DNA of 64,000 nt from Clostridiales bacterium (GCA_019420945.1 JAHZGF010000046.1:1-64000); one strand, 5' to 3'; shown: positions 7,558 through 16,744, numbered from the stretch's first letter. Numbers and translations: made by a program. Notes: generated from the sequence alone by a model not told the origin.

Positions 7558-8706
7558 ATGAAGAAAAATATATATATTATGTACGCCATGGGGCTCTTGC
7601 AGGGTATGGTTTTTTACAGTCCAGTTGCTACCTTGTATCGGCAGGCCCAGGGCATTACTGTTTTCCAAATCTCGGTCATTGAAAGTATTTCTTTGGCGCT
7701 GGGTATTGCGCTTGAAATTCCCTGGGGCGTTGTGGCAGATAAGATCGGATACCGTAAAACGATGATTTTCTGCTCCGGGCTTTACTTTGTATCTAAGATT
7801 GTTTTTTGGAAGGCCACCGAGTTTAGCGGCTTTTTAGCTGAGCGCATTATGCTCAGTATAGTGCTGGCAGGATTTTCCGGTGTGGATTCCAGCATTTTGT
7901 ACCTTTCCTGCAAAGGCAAAGACAGTCAGAAAGTGTTTGGAATCTACAACAGCATGGGTATGGCGGGTCTTTTGATCGCCGCAGTGGTATTCTCTGTATT
8001 TGTGCAGGATAATTATGCTATGGCCGGTTTTCTTACTGTGATCAGTTACGGCCTGGCCGCACTGCTTTCTCTTGGTCTAACAGAGGTTAAGCAAATAAAA
8101 TCAGAGGAAATACAACCAGAGCCCTTTAAAATAACACTTCAAAAGGCCCTCCGCAATCAGACGCTGCTTTTATTCCTAATTGCAGCCGCATTGATGTCGG
8201 AGGTCCATCAGACAATTACAGTCTTTTTGAATCAGCTGCAATACGAGCGCTGCGGCCTGCATAGCTCTGCAATCGGCTTTGTTTACATCATTGCCACAGT
8301 TCTGGGTTTGCTCGGCGTATATTCCGCCGCTGTTACCAAGCGATTAGGGGTTCATCGCTCCTTTTCCCTTTTCTGCGGCCTTGCCGTTGTCTCTTGCCTG
8401 TTTCTAGGATTGACACAGCACCCTCTTCCGTCTGTCATCAGTATTTTGACCCTGCGCCTTTCCGACACACTGTTTCAGCCCTTTCAGGTCAAACTTCAAA
8501 ACAAACAGATCAAGTCAGAAAACCGTGCTACGGCGCTCAGCGTCTACGCCATGATTATGGACAGCATAGCCATTGGAACCAACCTTATTTTTGGCGCTTT
8601 ATCGGATTGGAATTTGCCGGCGGCATTTTTGTTTGGCGGAGGCACTTGTACCCTGAGCCTCATTCTCTTTTTCCTGTGGCAAAAGAGGTCTGCCCTACTC
8701 CAATAA
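7558..8706 (+). CDS. MFS transporter, probable drug-efflux type
   Basis: Major facilitator protein of 382 residues with about 12 membrane segments over its whole length. The loop between helices 2 and 3 (WGVVADKIGYRKTM, about 58-71) is the family's motif A. The substrate cannot be assigned. Codon use is visibly less GC-rich than in neighbouring genes (many TTT, ATT, AAA codons), which with the isolated promoter, leader and terminator hints at horizontal acquisition. The structured leader suggests inducible expression, as for macrolide-type efflux genes. Confidence 0.8.
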   Translation: MKKNIYIMYAMGLLQGMVFYSPVATLYRQAQGITVFQISVIESISLALGIALEIPWGVVADKIGYRKTMIFCSGLYFVSKIVFWKATEFSGFLAERIMLSIVLAGFSGVDSSILYLSCKGKDSQKVFGIYNSMGMAGLLIAAVVFSVFVQDNYAMAGFLTVISYGLAALLSLGLTEVKQIKSEEIQPEPFKITLQKALRNQTLLLFLIAAALMSEVHQTITVFLNQLQYERCGLHSSAIGFVYIIATVLGLLGVYSAAVTKRLGVHRSFSLFCGLAVVSCLFLGLTQHPLPSVISILTLRLSDTLFQPFQVKLQNKQIKSENRATALSVYAMIMDSIAIGTNLIFGALSDWNLPAAFLFGGGTCTLSLILFFLWQKRSALLQ

Positions 8707-8737
8707 TGCTCGACAGTTTTGGCTCTGTGAAACATCT

Positions 8738-8776
8738 GCCGCTCACGGGTATTTCTCCCGTGAGCGGCAATATTTT
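8738..8776 (+). terminator. Terminator of the MFS gene
   Basis: GCCGCTCACGGG and CCCGTGAGCGGC form a 12-bp stem followed by AATATTTTAA. The T tail is interrupted. Confidence 0.65.
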
Positions 8777-8847
8777 AACATAATCCCCCTATGCACATTA
8801 TTATTCAGTACAACATCTTGTAGTTCGATCTCTTTATACACCACATG

Positions 8848-8876
8848 TTGACAGTTTTGTGGATTTATGGTAGAGT
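8848..8876 (+). promoter_or_regulatory. Promoter of the riboswitch-controlled transporter
   Basis: TTGACA (8848-8853) and TAGAGT (8871-8876) are 17 bases apart. Transcription would start at about 8883, just before the riboswitch. Confidence 0.7.
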
Positions 8877-8891
8877 ACTATCATCTTCTCC

Positions 8892-8972
8892 GCTGACGGG
8901 TTATGTGGTGAAACACAGTGTGGGGAAGACCCGCGGCCCATGGCCCCGGGAAATACGCCGACCGTCTGGGCA
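8892..8972 (+). ncRNA. ZTP (pfl-motif) riboswitch
   Basis: The 3' part, GCCGACCGTCTGGGCA (8957-8972), agrees with the most conserved segment of ZTP riboswitches. The 5' part begins CTGACGG (8893-8899), and GACGG (8895-8899) is complementary to CCGTC (8962-8966). A small hairpin TGTG/CACA (8904-8917) lies between. ZTP riboswitches sense the purine intermediate ZMP/ZTP, which builds up when 10-formyl-tetrahydrofolate is short, and switch on one-carbon or formate genes. The downstream OFA-type transporter fits this. The assignment is from remembered consensus features, not a covariance search. Confidence 0.8.
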
Positions 8973-9008
8973 ATGTCGCAGTTTTGCGGCATTGCCCTTT
9001 TGTGTTTC
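8968..9008 (+). terminator. Expression-platform terminator of the ZTP riboswitch
   Basis: GGGCAATGTCGCA (8968-8980) pairs with TGCGGCATTGCCC (8985-8997), with one G-U pair, then TTTTGTGTTT. The 5' arm reuses the riboswitch bases TGGGCA, so ligand binding would prevent the terminator and turn the gene on. Confidence 0.82.
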
Positions 9009-9028
9009 TTGGAGAGGAGAGAATTTTC

Positions 9029-10282
9029 ATGAACTGGCTTGAAAACAAATGGATGCGGGCTGCGGTACCCGCCCTGCTCATCCACTGTTCCATTGGCACC
9101 GTCTACTGCTGGTCCACCTTCAAGGAGGCCATCGCCCAGCACATCGGCATGAGCACCTTCAGTGTAGGGTGGGCCTTCTCCCTGGCCATCTTCTTTCTGG
9201 GGATGTCTGCCGCCTTTGCCGGGCGGATGGTGGAACGGGACGTACACCGCTCCTCTCTGGTCTCCTGCCTCTGCTTCACCGCCGGCATGATCGGTACCGG
9301 GTTGTGTATCCAGTTTGCCACCGGGGTGGCGGCTCTGGTGGGTATTTTTATCTGCTACGGCTGCATCATGGGCATCGGCCTGGGTATCGGCTATCTGACC
9401 CCGGTAAAAACCCTGATGCTGTGGTTTGAGGGGCAGAAGGGGCTGGCCACCGGCATTTCCATCATGGGGTTCGGCCTGGCCAAGGCCATCGCCACCCCCA
9501 TCATGGAGCTGATTCAAAGCCGGCTGGGCATTGCCCAGATGTTCTACATCCTGGGGGCTGTTTATTTTGTCATGATGATGCTGGGGCATTTTCTGCTCCG
9601 GAAACCCCAGGGCTGGGTGGAGCCTGAGGACAAGGGCAGCAGCTTTCATCTGCTGGGGATGTTCAAGGACAAGGTTTTCCTGGGTATTTGGCTCATGTTC
9701 TTCCTGAACATCCACTGCGGTCTGGCCCTGATCACCTACGAGAAGCAGATTCTGGGCACCGCCTTTGCCGGTTCCGTCGCCCTGGCCGCCGTCATCAGCA
9801 TCGTCCCCTCGGTGACCGCCGCCTTCAACGCCCTGGGCCGCATCGGCTTCTCCACCATATCCGACCGAATGCAGGACCGGAACACCGTCTACAAGATCAT
9901 CTTCGCCTCCTGCATCCTCATCACCGCCGTGGCTGTGGCCACCTTTGCCATCTCCCGGGGGCCGGCGGCCCCCATCTTTGGGGTCATTGTGGTGGCCCTG
10001 CTCATTGTGGTCAACGCCGGTTACGGCGGCGGCTTCTCCACCCTGCCTGCCCTGCTGTCCTCCCGGTTCGGCATGGACCGGATCAGTAAGATTCACGGCC
10101 TGGCCCTGTCCGCCTGGGCCTTCGCCGGCCTCACCGGCAACAATATGTCCGAGCTGATTCTGGCTCAGACCGGCCGCACCTACGACTATGTATTGATCGC
10201 CACCTTGGCACTCTATGTGGTGGCCATGGTGATCTGCCTGGTCATGGTCAGCGGCAAAAAAGCCGCCAAGCAGTCCGCCTGA
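9029..10282 (+). CDS. OFA-family MFS transporter (oxalate/formate antiporter type)
   Basis: 417-residue membrane protein with about 12 helices. It resembles the oxalate:formate antiporter branch of the MFS: the N-terminal IHCSIGTVYCWSTFK segment, G-rich helix 4 (GIGLGIGYLTPVKTLMLWF) and GLATGISIMGFGLAKAI are typical of that branch. The start is the ATG at 9029 behind GGAGAGGAGAG. The ZTP riboswitch and its terminator directly upstream link it to folate one-carbon status, so import or exchange of formate, or of a related carboxylate, is the likely role. The exact substrate is not shown by the sequence. Confidence 0.85.
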   Translation: MNWLENKWMRAAVPALLIHCSIGTVYCWSTFKEAIAQHIGMSTFSVGWAFSLAIFFLGMSAAFAGRMVERDVHRSSLVSCLCFTAGMIGTGLCIQFATGVAALVGIFICYGCIMGIGLGIGYLTPVKTLMLWFEGQKGLATGISIMGFGLAKAIATPIMELIQSRLGIAQMFYILGAVYFVMMMLGHFLLRKPQGWVEPEDKGSSFHLLGMFKDKVFLGIWLMFFLNIHCGLALITYEKQILGTAFAGSVALAAVISIVPSVTAAFNALGRIGFSTISDRMQDRNTVYKIIFASCILITAVAVATFAISRGPAAPIFGVIVVALLIVVNAGYGGGFSTLPALLSSRFGMDRISKIHGLALSAWAFAGLTGNNMSELILAQTGRTYDYVLIATLALYVVAMVICLVMVSGKKAAKQSA

Positions 10283-10390
10283 TTTACCGTCAGGTGCTTC
10301 CTCCAACAGGTCAGGCCTGCAAGGCTGTTCCCGCTTTTCTTCCAGGTGCCGGAATGCTATAATGTCGGTGGTGGAAAGGAGATGGGAATC

Positions 10391-10780
10391 GTGTCACCAG
10401 AAGAACTGTTGTTTTTTGACTCCATGCCCACTATGCTTCCAGTCTATGAGGCGCTGCGGCATAAGCTGGTAAACGCCTATCCCGATCTGGGCATCCGGGT
10501 CACCAAAACCCAGATCTCCTTCAAAAACCGCTATATCTTTGCGGTGGTCTCGTTCCAACAGGTGCCGGGCTGCCCCAAGGAGCACCTGCTGGTGACCTTT
10601 GGGCTGGGCTATCCGAAACAGGATCCCCGGATCTCTGTGGTCACCGAGGCCAGCCCCCACCGCTGGACCCACCACGTGCCGGTGACTCGCCCAGAGGAAC
10701 TGAACGAGGAGCTGATGGGCTGGATTGACGAGGCCTATCAGTTCGCCCTGATCAAGGGGCGGGGTAAGGCCCGACCATAA
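10391..10780 (+). CDS. DUF5655-like small protein
   Basis: 129 residues, cytoplasmic, no membrane segment. The conserved-looking parts are KTQISFKNRYIFAVV, and a histidine-rich stretch ASPHRWTHHVPV followed by LMGWIDEAYQFAL at the end. This pattern recalls the DUF5655 domain, whose function is unknown. I prefer the GTG at 10391, nine bases after AAAGGAG; the ATG at 10382 touches the ribosome binding site. A TATAAT at 10358-10363 may be its -10 box. The LysR gene follows 22 bases later and may be co-transcribed. Confidence 0.65.
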   Translation: MSPEELLFFDSMPTMLPVYEALRHKLVNAYPDLGIRVTKTQISFKNRYIFAVVSFQQVPGCPKEHLLVTFGLGYPKQDPRISVVTEASPHRWTHHVPVTRPEELNEELMGWIDEAYQFALIKGRGKARP

Positions 10781-10802
10781 CCCAGGAGAGGAGGGCTGTC
10801 GG

Positions 10803-11687
10803 TTGAACAGTCTGCAAATCCACTATTTTCTTCATCTTTGCCGCACCGGCAGCTTTTCCCAAACCGCCCGACAGCTCTTTGTGGCCCAACCTGCGGTGAG
10901 CAAGCAGATCGCCGCGTTGGAAAAAGAACTGGGGTTTCCCCTGTTTACCCGCACCAATCGGGGCGTGACTCTGACGGAAGGCGGAGCGTTGCTCTATGAG
11001 TTCTTTGCCCAGGCGGACCAAACCTTTCAGCAAGTCTGCGCCGAGGCCGCGCGACGGATGCAGGGCCAGCGGCAGCGGCTGGCTGTCGGTCTGCTGGAAA
11101 GCCTGGGGATGGACGAGCTGCAGCAGGTCATCCCAGCGCTGCGGCAGGAGGTTCCCCACCTGGAAATTACCCTGGCCCGGCTGGACAACCCCACCCTGCT
11201 GGAACAGCTCTCCGATGGGCGGCTGGATGCGGCCATCACTTTTGACCATGCTATGGAGGGACGCTCCGGCGTTCGTTATGTGGAGCTGATGCTGGAGCAA
11301 TCCTATTTTATCCTGAGCCGGGATCATCCTCTGGCCCGGCGGGCAACTCTGTCTCCCCAGGATCTTTCAGGTCAGATTATCTGCGAAACCCGCTCCCGGG
11401 AGGGAGATGGCTCCGACGGCTATCTGCGGCGGCTGGTGTCTCTGCTGGGCATCCGTCCCAAGGGTTTTCTCCGGGTGGACAACCTGGCCAGCGGCCTGGC
11501 GGCAGTGGAGACCAGCCAGGCAGTGGGGCTGATCGACGAACGGGTACAGCTCTTCGACCCAAAGCGCTATCGCGTCATCCCCAGCGGCACCTATCAGAGC
11601 GTGGTCTGCGCCAGCCTGGAGGGCAATCGAAACCCCTATATTCCCCAACTGGCCCAGCGGCTGAAAGAGGCCTGTGCCAGAGCTTAA
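10803..11687 (+). CDS. LysR-family transcriptional regulator
   Basis: 294 residues with the standard LysR plan: winged helix at residues 1-60 (FLHLCRTGSFSQTARQLFVAQPAVSKQIAALEKE, shown in part by SFSQTARQLF and QPAVSKQIA), linker helix, then a periplasmic-binding-protein-like effector domain from about residue 90. Translation starts at TTG 10803 behind AGGAGGG. It is convergent with the peptide ABC importer operon and shares a bidirectional terminator with it, so a regulatory link is not implied by position. Confidence 0.88.
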   Translation: MNSLQIHYFLHLCRTGSFSQTARQLFVAQPAVSKQIAALEKELGFPLFTRTNRGVTLTEGGALLYEFFAQADQTFQQVCAEAARRMQGQRQRLAVGLLESLGMDELQQVIPALRQEVPHLEITLARLDNPTLLEQLSDGRLDAAITFDHAMEGRSGVRYVELMLEQSYFILSRDHPLARRATLSPQDLSGQIICETRSREGDGSDGYLRRLVSLLGIRPKGFLRVDNLASGLAAVETSQAVGLIDERVQLFDPKRYRVIPSGTYQSVVCASLEGNRNPYIPQLAQRLKEACARA

Positions 11688-11700
11688 ACAGACAAAATAA

Positions 11701-11740
11701 AGCGCGCCCAATGCCATTTTGAATTGGCATTGGGCGCGCT
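11701..11740. terminator. Bidirectional terminator between LysR gene and ABC importer operon
   Basis: AGCGCGCCCAATGCCA and its complement form a 16-bp stem. T-rich tails occur on both strands (GTTTTCTTT on plus, TTATTTTG on minus). Confidence 0.9.
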
Positions 11741-11747
11741 GTTTTCT

Positions 11748-12488
11748 TTATTCCGCCGCCGCCAGCAGCTGGCGGGTATAGGGATGCTGAGGGTGATCGA
11801 AAAGCTCGTCCACCGTGTTCTGCTCCACGATGGCCCCGTCCTTCATCACCAGCACCCGGCTGCAGATCTGGTAGACCACATTCAGGTCATGGCTGATGAA
11901 AAGATAACTCAGATCATACTCCTTCTTCAGCTCCACCAGCAGCTCCAGGATCTGGGCCTGGATGGTCACATCCAGGGCGCTGACAGGCTCGTCGGCAATC
12001 ACCAGCCCGGGTCGGGTGATGACGGCACTGGCAATGCTGACCCGCTGGCGCTGGCCTCCGGAAAGTTCCTGGGGCCGCCGGTCAGCGTACTCGGGACCCA
12101 GGCCAATCTTGGCCAGCATTTTACTGACTGCCTCTTTCCGCTCCGCTGCCGACAGCTTGCCCTGGGCCCGCAGGGGCTCCTCCAGAATCCAGCCAATGCT
12201 GCGGGCGGGATTCAGGCTGCTGTAGGGGTCCTGAAACACCATCTGGGGCCGCTGGGAGTGGTGGATGATCTCTCCCTCATAATCGCCGATCATTCCAAGA
12301 ATGGTCCGGGACAGGGTGGTCTTGCCGCAGCCGCTCTCTCCCACCAGGCCCACAATCTCCCCCTGACCGATCTCAAAGGAGATGTCGTGGAGCACCTGAC
12401 GGCGTTTACCCTTTCGGCCCAGCAGAGCCCGGCCCTCCTGATAATAGCTGTTCAGATGCCGGACCTCCAACACCGGTGTTGCCGCCAT
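11748..12488 (-). CDS. Peptide-type ABC importer, ATP-binding subunit (DppF/OppF type)
   Basis: 246-residue ATPase that powers import together with the other four products of this operon. Walker A GESGCGKTT, Q-loop (MVFQDPYSSLNP), signature LSGGQRQR, Walker B (LVIADEPVSALD) and the H-loop (FISHD) are all present. It lacks the C-terminal oligopeptide extension region that many OppF proteins carry, being short at 246 residues. It is the last gene of the operon, behind AGGAGGG. The substrate could be a di- or oligopeptide, nickel or a related solute. Confidence 0.92.
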   Translation of the reverse strand: MAATPVLEVRHLNSYYQEGRALLGRKGKRRQVLHDISFEIGQGEIVGLVGESGCGKTTLSRTILGMIGDYEGEIIHHSQRPQMVFQDPYSSLNPARSIGWILEEPLRAQGKLSAAERKEAVSKMLAKIGLGPEYADRRPQELSGGQRQRVSIASAVITRPGLVIADEPVSALDVTIQAQILELLVELKKEYDLSYLFISHDLNVVYQICSRVLVMKDGAIVEQNTVDELFDHPQHPYTRQLLAAAE

Positions 12489-12526
12489 GGCTTATCCCTC
12501 CTGTTCCCGCCCTTTGGGCGCTATAA

Positions 12527-13327
12527 TTATGTCAACTTCTTATCCCGGGTGGGAATGGCGGCAATGAGCCGCCGGGTGTACTCCGCCTGAGGGGAGCGGA
12601 AGATATCTTCCACCTGTCCCTCCTCTACCAGGTGGCCTCCCTGCATCACCGCCACCCGGTTGCACAGTTTGCGCACCACCTGCAGGTTGTGACTGATGAA
12701 GAGGATGGCCATATGGTTTTCCCGGTTGAGCTTTTTCAGCAGCTCCAGGATCTGGGCCTGGATGGTCACATCCAGGGCGGTGGTGGGCTCATCTGCCAGC
12801 AGCAGCTTGGGACGGCTGACGATGGCAGCGGCAATCATAGCCCGCTGGAGCATACCGCCGGAGAGCTCATGGGGATAGCGGCGATAAATCCGTTCCGGGT
12901 CTGGCAGTTCCGCCTGGGCCATGGCCTCCAGGGCCCGCTGGCGGCGCTGTTCGGCATTCAAACGGGTGTGGACCCTTAAACTCTCCTCCACCTGGGGCCC
13001 GATGCGCATCACCGGGTCCAGACTGGTCATGGGTTCCTGGAACACCACCGACAGATCAGATCCCTGGATGGAGCGGAGCTCCCGCTCCGAGCACTGCAAA
13101 ATCTCTCTGCCGTCCAGGGTGATGCTGCCGCTGACATCGGCCTTGCCCCGGGGGAGCAGGCCGCTGACGCTCATGGCGGTGACGGTCTTGCCGCTGCCGC
13201 TCTCCCCCACCAGGCCCAGGATTTCCCCCTCCTCCATAGAGAAGGACACCCCGTCCACGGCGTTGCGGGTGGGGGCGGCGTTATGAAAGTGGATCCGCAG
13301 ATCGCGGACCTCCAACAGATTTGCCAT
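12527..13327 (-). CDS. Peptide-type ABC importer, ATP-binding subunit (DppD/OppD type)
   Basis: 266-residue partner ATPase. Walker A GESGSGKTV, Q-loop (VVFQEPMTSLDP), signature LSGGMLQR, Walker B (LLLADEPTTALD) and the switch histidine (FISHN) are visible. LSGGMLQR is the form typical of the D-type subunit in this family. The C-terminal iron-sulfur or oligopeptide-type extension often present in DppD is short or missing. It lies between the permease DppC-like gene (14-base gap) and the DppF-like gene. Confidence 0.92.
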   Translation of the reverse strand: MANLLEVRDLRIHFHNAAPTRNAVDGVSFSMEEGEILGLVGESGSGKTVTAMSVSGLLPRGKADVSGSITLDGREILQCSERELRSIQGSDLSVVFQEPMTSLDPVMRIGPQVEESLRVHTRLNAEQRRQRALEAMAQAELPDPERIYRRYPHELSGGMLQRAMIAAAIVSRPKLLLADEPTTALDVTIQAQILELLKKLNRENHMAILFISHNLQVVRKLCNRVAVMQGGHLVEEGQVEDIFRSPQAEYTRRLIAAIPTRDKKLT

Positions 13328-13341
13328 AGTCGCCCTCCTTC

Positions 13342-14166
13342 TCAGTTCCGGTGGTCAGACTGCTGCAGCCCCTCGCTGAGCAGGCTGAAGCCCAAAATCA
13401 GCAGCGCCACAGCGCAGCCAGTGCTCAGAGCGTACCAGGGGGCGTTGCGCAGGTAGGACTGGGCGTCGCTGAGCATGGAGCCCAGGCTGGCCTGGGGAGG
13501 CGTGATGCCGATGCCCAGGAAGCTCATACTGGCCTCACTGAGCACCGCATTGTTGAAGCCAATGGTGATGGCGGGCAGCAGCACAGGAATGGTGTTGGGC
13601 AGAATGTGGCACACCATGATGCGCAGATCGCTGACCCCCATGAGCCGGGCGCTCTGGATATAGTTCAGGTTCCGGACCCGGACAAACTCCGTGCGGACAA
13701 TGCGGGCAAAACTGGGGATGAAGAGGATGCCCAAGGCGATAATGATGTTATACTGGCCCCCACCGATGACGCTGATGATGACCAGAGCCAGCAGCATGGC
13801 GGGAAAGGCGGTGATGGTGTCGCACACCCGGGTGAGGATGGCGTCGGCGATACCGCCGTAGTAACCGCAGAGGCTGCCAATCAGGATGCCCATAATGCAG
13901 CCGATGAGCACCACGCTGATGGCGATCAGGAAAGAGGTACCCAGCCCATCCATGATCCGGGAAAACACGTCCCGGCCCAGGTTATCGGTGCCCAGCCAGT
14001 GCTGGGGGCTGGGGGGCGCCATTTTGGCCATGGCGTCCATCTCGGTGGGGTCATAGGGGGTCCAGAAGATACTGACCACCGCCAGCAGGGTCAGCAAGGC
14101 GGCCAGGGTGCCGCCGATATAGGTAAAGGAGTTCCATCTGGCGCTCCTTGTCTTTTTCGTTTTCAT
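13342..14166 (-). CDS. Peptide-type ABC importer, permease (DppC/OppC type)
   Basis: 274 residues. An N-terminal membrane helix (about 15-35) is followed by the linker segment HWLGTDNLGRDVFSRIM that marks DppC/OppC proteins, then five helices. The EAA-type loop contacting the ATPase is around LSEASMSFLGIGITPP. It is translated 18 bases after the DppB-like gene, behind GGGGAGG. Confidence 0.93.
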   Translation of the reverse strand: MKTKKTRSARWNSFTYIGGTLAALLTLLAVVSIFWTPYDPTEMDAMAKMAPPSPQHWLGTDNLGRDVFSRIMDGLGTSFLIAISVVLIGCIMGILIGSLCGYYGGIADAILTRVCDTITAFPAMLLALVIISVIGGGQYNIIIALGILFIPSFARIVRTEFVRVRNLNYIQSARLMGVSDLRIMVCHILPNTIPVLLPAITIGFNNAVLSEASMSFLGIGITPPQASLGSMLSDAQSYLRNAPWYALSTGCAVALLILGFSLLSEGLQQSDHRN

Positions 14167-14184
14167 TGGTCTCGACCTCCCCTG

Positions 14185-15126
14185 TCACTGCAGCCGGATC
14201 CGGGGATCCACCAACTGGTTGATGACGTCGGCCAAAAAGTTCACCAGCACGATCCAAGCGGCCATGATGACCACAATGGCCTGGACCACCGGGAAATCCC
14301 GGTTGCTGATGCTGCTGATGAGCAGCCGGCCGATGCCAGGGATGGTAAAAACCTGTTCCACCACGATGGTACCAGTCATAATCTCAGCCATGGAGATGGC
14401 CAGGAAGGTGATGACGGGGATCATGGCGTTGCGCACCACATGGCGGCTCAAAATGGCCCGCCGGGCGTTGCCCCGGCTCTGGGCGGTGCGGACATAGTCC
14501 CGGCCCAACTCATTTCGAATGGAACCCCGCAGCATCTTGACGGTCATGGCGATGCGGGGAATGGCGATGGCCAGGGCGGGAAAGATCAGGTAATAGAGGA
14601 ATTGGGGCCAGCTCTGAGTATAGGAGACAAACTCTCCCGGCACAAAGAGCCGGAAGGTCAGGCCCAGGGTAAAACACATGATGATACCGATGAAGAACTG
14701 GGGAATGCTCATGAAAATCTGGTCCACAGCGGTGATGATGTGATCCAGCACCTTGCTGCGGACGCTGCCGGCCAAAATTCCCAGGGGGATGGCCAGCACC
14801 ACTGTGAACAGGAAGGAAAACAGAGTCAGCGCCGCAGTCACCGGCAGCTTGTCCGCCAGCATCTGGCCAACCGGCAGATTATAGCTGTAACTGGTGCCGA
14901 AATCTCCCCGGAGGAAGTTGGTCAGCCACTCCCAGTAGCGGACCAGCACCGGCCGGTCCAGCCCCAGCTGGCTCCGGAGGGCGGCGATTTGTTCCGGAGA
15001 GGCGTCCATGCCCAGAATCTTGGCAGTAGGGTCTCCCGGAATGATGGAGAAAGCGAGGAAGGCGAGGAATGAAACAATCAACAATGTAATAATGAGAGCA
15101 AAGAGTTTTTTCAAGATGTATTTCAT
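14185..15126 (-). CDS. Peptide-type ABC importer, permease (DppB/OppB type)
   Basis: 313 residues with six membrane helices. Hallmarks of DppB/OppB are the N-terminal LIVSFLAFLAFSIIPGDP, the LGLDRPVLVRYWEWL segment, and the RGNARRAILSRHVVRNA/EQVFTIPGIGRLL pair that forms the ATPase-contact loop. It heterodimerises with the DppC-like permease. AGGAG precedes the ATG. Confidence 0.93.
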   Translation of the reverse strand: MKYILKKLFALIITLLIVSFLAFLAFSIIPGDPTAKILGMDASPEQIAALRSQLGLDRPVLVRYWEWLTNFLRGDFGTSYSYNLPVGQMLADKLPVTAALTLFSFLFTVVLAIPLGILAGSVRSKVLDHIITAVDQIFMSIPQFFIGIIMCFTLGLTFRLFVPGEFVSYTQSWPQFLYYLIFPALAIAIPRIAMTVKMLRGSIRNELGRDYVRTAQSRGNARRAILSRHVVRNAMIPVITFLAISMAEIMTGTIVVEQVFTIPGIGRLLISSISNRDFPVVQAIVVIMAAWIVLVNFLADVINQLVDPRIRLQ

Positions 15127-15160
15127 ACTCCTCGCCTCCCTTCTTTCTGTTTAGATTTGC

Positions 15161-16744
15161 TTATCTGGCAAAATTGCCGGCGGTATAGCGCACCGTGGAC
15201 ATATCCAGGATATACAGGGGATAGAATTCATATCCCTCCAGAGCCGGATTGATGACCACATACTCCGCCAGGTCCTGGATATAGACGTTGGCGGCGGTAT
15301 CGCTCAGAATCTCCAGGCACTGCTTGTACAGGGCAGTCTGCTCTGCGTCATCCTGGGTGGCCTGGGCAGCCGCATAGGCCGCATCATAGTCGGCATTGCT
15401 GTAATTGATCATGTTCTTGCTGGCGCCGGTGGTCCAACGCTGCAGCATGCCGCTGGCGGTGAGTACGCTGGTGTCAAAGCCCACCAGGGTGGTTTCAAAA
15501 TTCCGACCCTGATAGACATCGGTGTACCAGCTGGCCCACTCGATGGGGTTGAGCTCCACAGTGATGCCTACCTCAGCCAGCTGCTGCTGGATGACGGCGG
15601 CCATGTCCCCATAGGGGTGCTCATACTCGGTGGCGTAGGTGATGGTGAAGCTGAAGCCATCCGGGTATCCCGCCTCCGCCAAAAGCTGCTTTGCCTTCTC
15701 CACATCATAGCCGTAATTATCGGCCAGGGAGGCGTCAAAGTACTTGGTGAAGTTGGGGAACATGGAGGAGCCGATCTTCACGCCCTGGCCGCCGGTGGCG
15801 AAGGCCATAACCTGGTCCACATCAATGGCCCAGCACAGGGCCTGGCGCACCTTCTCGTTGTCAAAGGGCTCCACATCGTGGTTCAGATACAGGGCCACCG
15901 CCAGATTCATGGTGCCGTCCAGCACGGTATAACCGTTGTTCAGGGTGCTGACCTGGTCATACTGCAGATGGGCGCACAGATCGATGGAGCCCGCCTCCAG
16001 GGCCAGCAGCTCCGCATCGCTGCCGTCAAAGATCTTGAAGGTCACCTTGTCCAGGTAGGCGGGAGTGCCGTAATAATCCTCGTTCTTTTCGATGACGAAG
16101 CTCTCCTGCACACTGTAAGACACGAACCGGAAGGGACCGGTGCCCACAGGTGCGGTGGCCTGATCCTCATAGCCGGCGGGGGTGATGTACACGTTGGACA
16201 CATAGGCCAAAAAGTCGCTGTTGGCCTGGCCCAGCGTGATGATCAGATCATTGCCCTCAGAGGTGATTTGGGCATCAGAAAGCGCCGCGGCCACGGCTTC
16301 ATTGACCGTGGTAGCGGCGCAGGTCTCGAAAGAGTATATCACATCCTCCATGGTGACTGCTTCGCCGTTATGGAAAAGCACGCCATCCCGGAGGGTGAAG
16401 GTATAGGTCAGGCCGTCCTCCGAAACGGAGTGGGAGGAAGCCACAGCGTCCACATAGTTGCCGTCGCTGTTCAGCTTCACCAAGCCTTCAAAGATGTTAA
16501 ACATGACCTCTCGAGTTCCTGCCGTCCCCGTCTGGTAGGGGTCAAGACTGTCCAAGTCCTGGGGAATGCCCACGATGATCTCGTTAGCGGATGCTCTCTC
16601 GCTGGCGGCCACCGAGGAATCCCCGGAAGAAGCGGTAGTTTCGTCGCTGGAAGCGGGGACCTCAGTCGTTGCTCCTCCGCAGGCGCAGAGTAAGCACGCG
16701 AGCGTCGCCAAAACCAGGAAAACTGCAAGAATACGTTTTTTCAC
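15161..16744 (-). CDS. Peptide-type ABC importer, substrate-binding lipoprotein
   Basis: 527-residue family 5 solute-binding protein (DppA/OppA/NikA type). The signal peptide ends in the lipobox LCAC with lipidated Cys22, followed by a Ser/Thr-rich linker. Family features include DLDSLDPYQTGT, TYTFTLRDGVLFHNGEAVTMEDV and the VRQALCWAIDVDQV region near residue 300. It starts with GTG at 16744 behind AAGGAG. As the first gene of the five-gene operon it has its own promoter (16828-16855). The ligand cannot be told from the sequence. Confidence 0.93.
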   Translation of the reverse strand: MKKRILAVFLVLATLACLLCACGGATTEVPASSDETTASSGDSSVAASERASANEIIVGIPQDLDSLDPYQTGTAGTREVMFNIFEGLVKLNSDGNYVDAVASSHSVSEDGLTYTFTLRDGVLFHNGEAVTMEDVIYSFETCAATTVNEAVAAALSDAQITSEGNDLIITLGQANSDFLAYVSNVYITPAGYEDQATAPVGTGPFRFVSYSVQESFVIEKNEDYYGTPAYLDKVTFKIFDGSDAELLALEAGSIDLCAHLQYDQVSTLNNGYTVLDGTMNLAVALYLNHDVEPFDNEKVRQALCWAIDVDQVMAFATGGQGVKIGSSMFPNFTKYFDASLADNYGYDVEKAKQLLAEAGYPDGFSFTITYATEYEHPYGDMAAVIQQQLAEVGITVELNPIEWASWYTDVYQGRNFETTLVGFDTSVLTASGMLQRWTTGASKNMINYSNADYDAAYAAAQATQDDAEQTALYKQCLEILSDTAANVYIQDLAEYVVINPALEGYEFYPLYILDMSTVRYTAGNFAR

